Assembly: GCA_003105305.1 (NCBI GenBank)
Contig: PQAQ01000215.1
Span: forward strand, 4,045 to 9,853
DNA length: 5,809 nucleotides
Direction: 5' to 3'
Origin: Candidatus Methylomirabilota bacterium
Lineage (GTDB): Bacteria; Methylomirabilota; Methylomirabilia; Methylomirabilales; Methylomirabilaceae
In this document: piece by piece, positions 5,264-5,809 of the stretch
Layout of the letters: every line of letters begins with the position of its first letter
Position numbering within the stretch: position 1 is the first letter of the stretch
The notes under the pieces: model-generated
Seen by the model: the letters and a program-made list of their open reading frames with translations, nothing else
Told to the model about the DNA's origin: nothing
Database searches by the model: none
Position numbers and translations under genes: made by a program

Positions 5264-5809
5264 TTACCGATCGATCCGGTGTTGCGAGTGACCGATCAGA
5301 AACACGATCCCCCCCAAGCCGCTGCAGATCGCCGTCATAGCAAACCACAGCAAGGATAGGCTGAGCGCGCCGGCAGGGTCCAGTCCTACCTTGCTGAACA
5401 GATAGACGGCGCTTCCTTCTCGCAGCCCGAGACCCGCAATCGAGATCGGCAGCATCGACACGACGCTCATCAACGGGACAAATAAGAAAAAATAGCCGAA
5501 AGGGACGGACAGATTGAGCGCCTGCGAGATCAGGTAGAAGGTCGTGATCACCAGCGACTGCAAGACTAATGAAAGTCCCAGTGCGAACAAGAGGGTGCGT
5601 TGGTGGATCCAATATCGTTGAATCGCTTCGTATAGCCGATAGACAGTATCGTGAAATCTTCCAAGACCCACGTATGGAAGCAGCCTGAGGAACAGCGCCT
5701 GGAGTCGATCGCTCAGCAATGATGCGATCAGGGCGATCATCCCCACCGCTGAACCGGCCGTCAACCAGAGGATGAGCGGATCACTCACATGAGTATAGGC
5801 GGGAATGAT
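5264..5809 (-). CDS. Flippase-like membrane protein of the LPG-synthase TM family, C-terminal part
   Basis: The gene enters from the right edge; 181 residues of its C-terminus are visible. The frame stays open from 5788 to 5809 (IIPAYTHV before SDPLILWL), so a GTG at 5788 is not a credible start. The protein is strongly hydrophobic, with membrane segments around WLTAGSAVGMIALIASLL, TLLFALGLSLVLQSLVI, PFGYFFLFVPLMSVVSMLPI and LSLSLLWFAMTAICSGLGGI. The diagnostic stretch is LPISIAGLGLREGSAVYLF, followed by KVGLDPAGALSLSLLW; this is the conserved G-x-G-x-R-E signature of the LPG_synthase_TM/UPF0104 family (MprF transmembrane domain, AglD and relatives). Members move or modify lipids in the cytoplasmic membrane, but most, including this one, have no assigned substrate. 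The adjacent PAP2 phosphatase makes a lipid-carrier role plausible. The N-terminal half is outside the window. Confidence 0.88.
   Translation of the reverse strand: MIPAYTHVSDPLILWLTAGSAVGMIALIASLLSDRLQALFLRLLPYVGLGRFHDTVYRLYEAIQRYWIHQRTLLFALGLSLVLQSLVITTFYLISQALNLSVPFGYFFLFVPLMSVVSMLPISIAGLGLREGSAVYLFSKVGLDPAGALSLSLLWFAMTAICSGLGGIVFLIGHSQHRIDR

Noticed and set aside
5205..5612. A 135-residue minus-strand frame overlapping the flippase-like and PAP2 genes
   Set aside because: It overlaps two well-supported membrane proteins in another frame and shows no family pattern.

Overview
The window suggests a moderately GC-rich, Gram-negative-type bacterium. It carries ADP-heptose and LPS-core genes, uses selenium, and has a surface or secreted beta-propeller with a C-terminal sorting tail. 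The mix (YVTN propeller, IPTL-type tail, selenoprotein SelD, Memo-family protein) would fit an environmental lineage such as NC10/Methylomirabilis or a similar deep proteobacterial relative. That placement is a weak inference from gene style, not a sequence match. All but about 0.3 kb of the window is coding, in two convergent blocks that meet near 3487-3566.

Plus-strand block (1-3486). The 3' end of a GmhB-type heptose-bisphosphate phosphatase overlaps by an ATGA a WaaC-like glycosyltransferase family 9 heptosyltransferase. Ten bases later a Memo-family protein (AmmeMemoRadiSam system protein B) follows. The first two are consecutive themes in LPS inner-core synthesis; Memo looks co-transcribed but its role is unknown. 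After an 85-base gap holding a TTGACA promoter candidate comes a secreted seven-unit YVTN beta-propeller ending in a degenerate IPTL-CTERM tail. Three of its units are almost identical at DNA level (126-bp period).

Minus-strand block (5809-3567). A truncated LPG-synthase-TM/flippase-like membrane protein enters from the right edge, followed 12 bases later by a PAP2 membrane phosphatase, and 56 bases further by selD (selenide, water dikinase). The first two suggest lipid or undecaprenyl-carrier handling in the inner membrane.

The most important point is in selD. Simple ORF calling starts the gene at a GTG at 4532 and loses its catalytic N-terminus. Reading on upstream, the frame continues through one in-frame TGA (4566-4568) to an ATG at 4616 with a strong AAGGAG Shine-Dalgarno. 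The TGA falls exactly at the position of catalytic Cys17 of E. coli SelD, in the context HGAG-U-ACK. Two perfect hairpins follow directly, and the second has an AGGUGCU apex much like the E. coli fdhF SECIS. SelD here is therefore very probably itself a selenoprotein. This is a known phenomenon for the family, but the tandem-hairpin SECIS layout looks unusual. I found no mobile element, CRISPR array, tRNA or rRNA gene.
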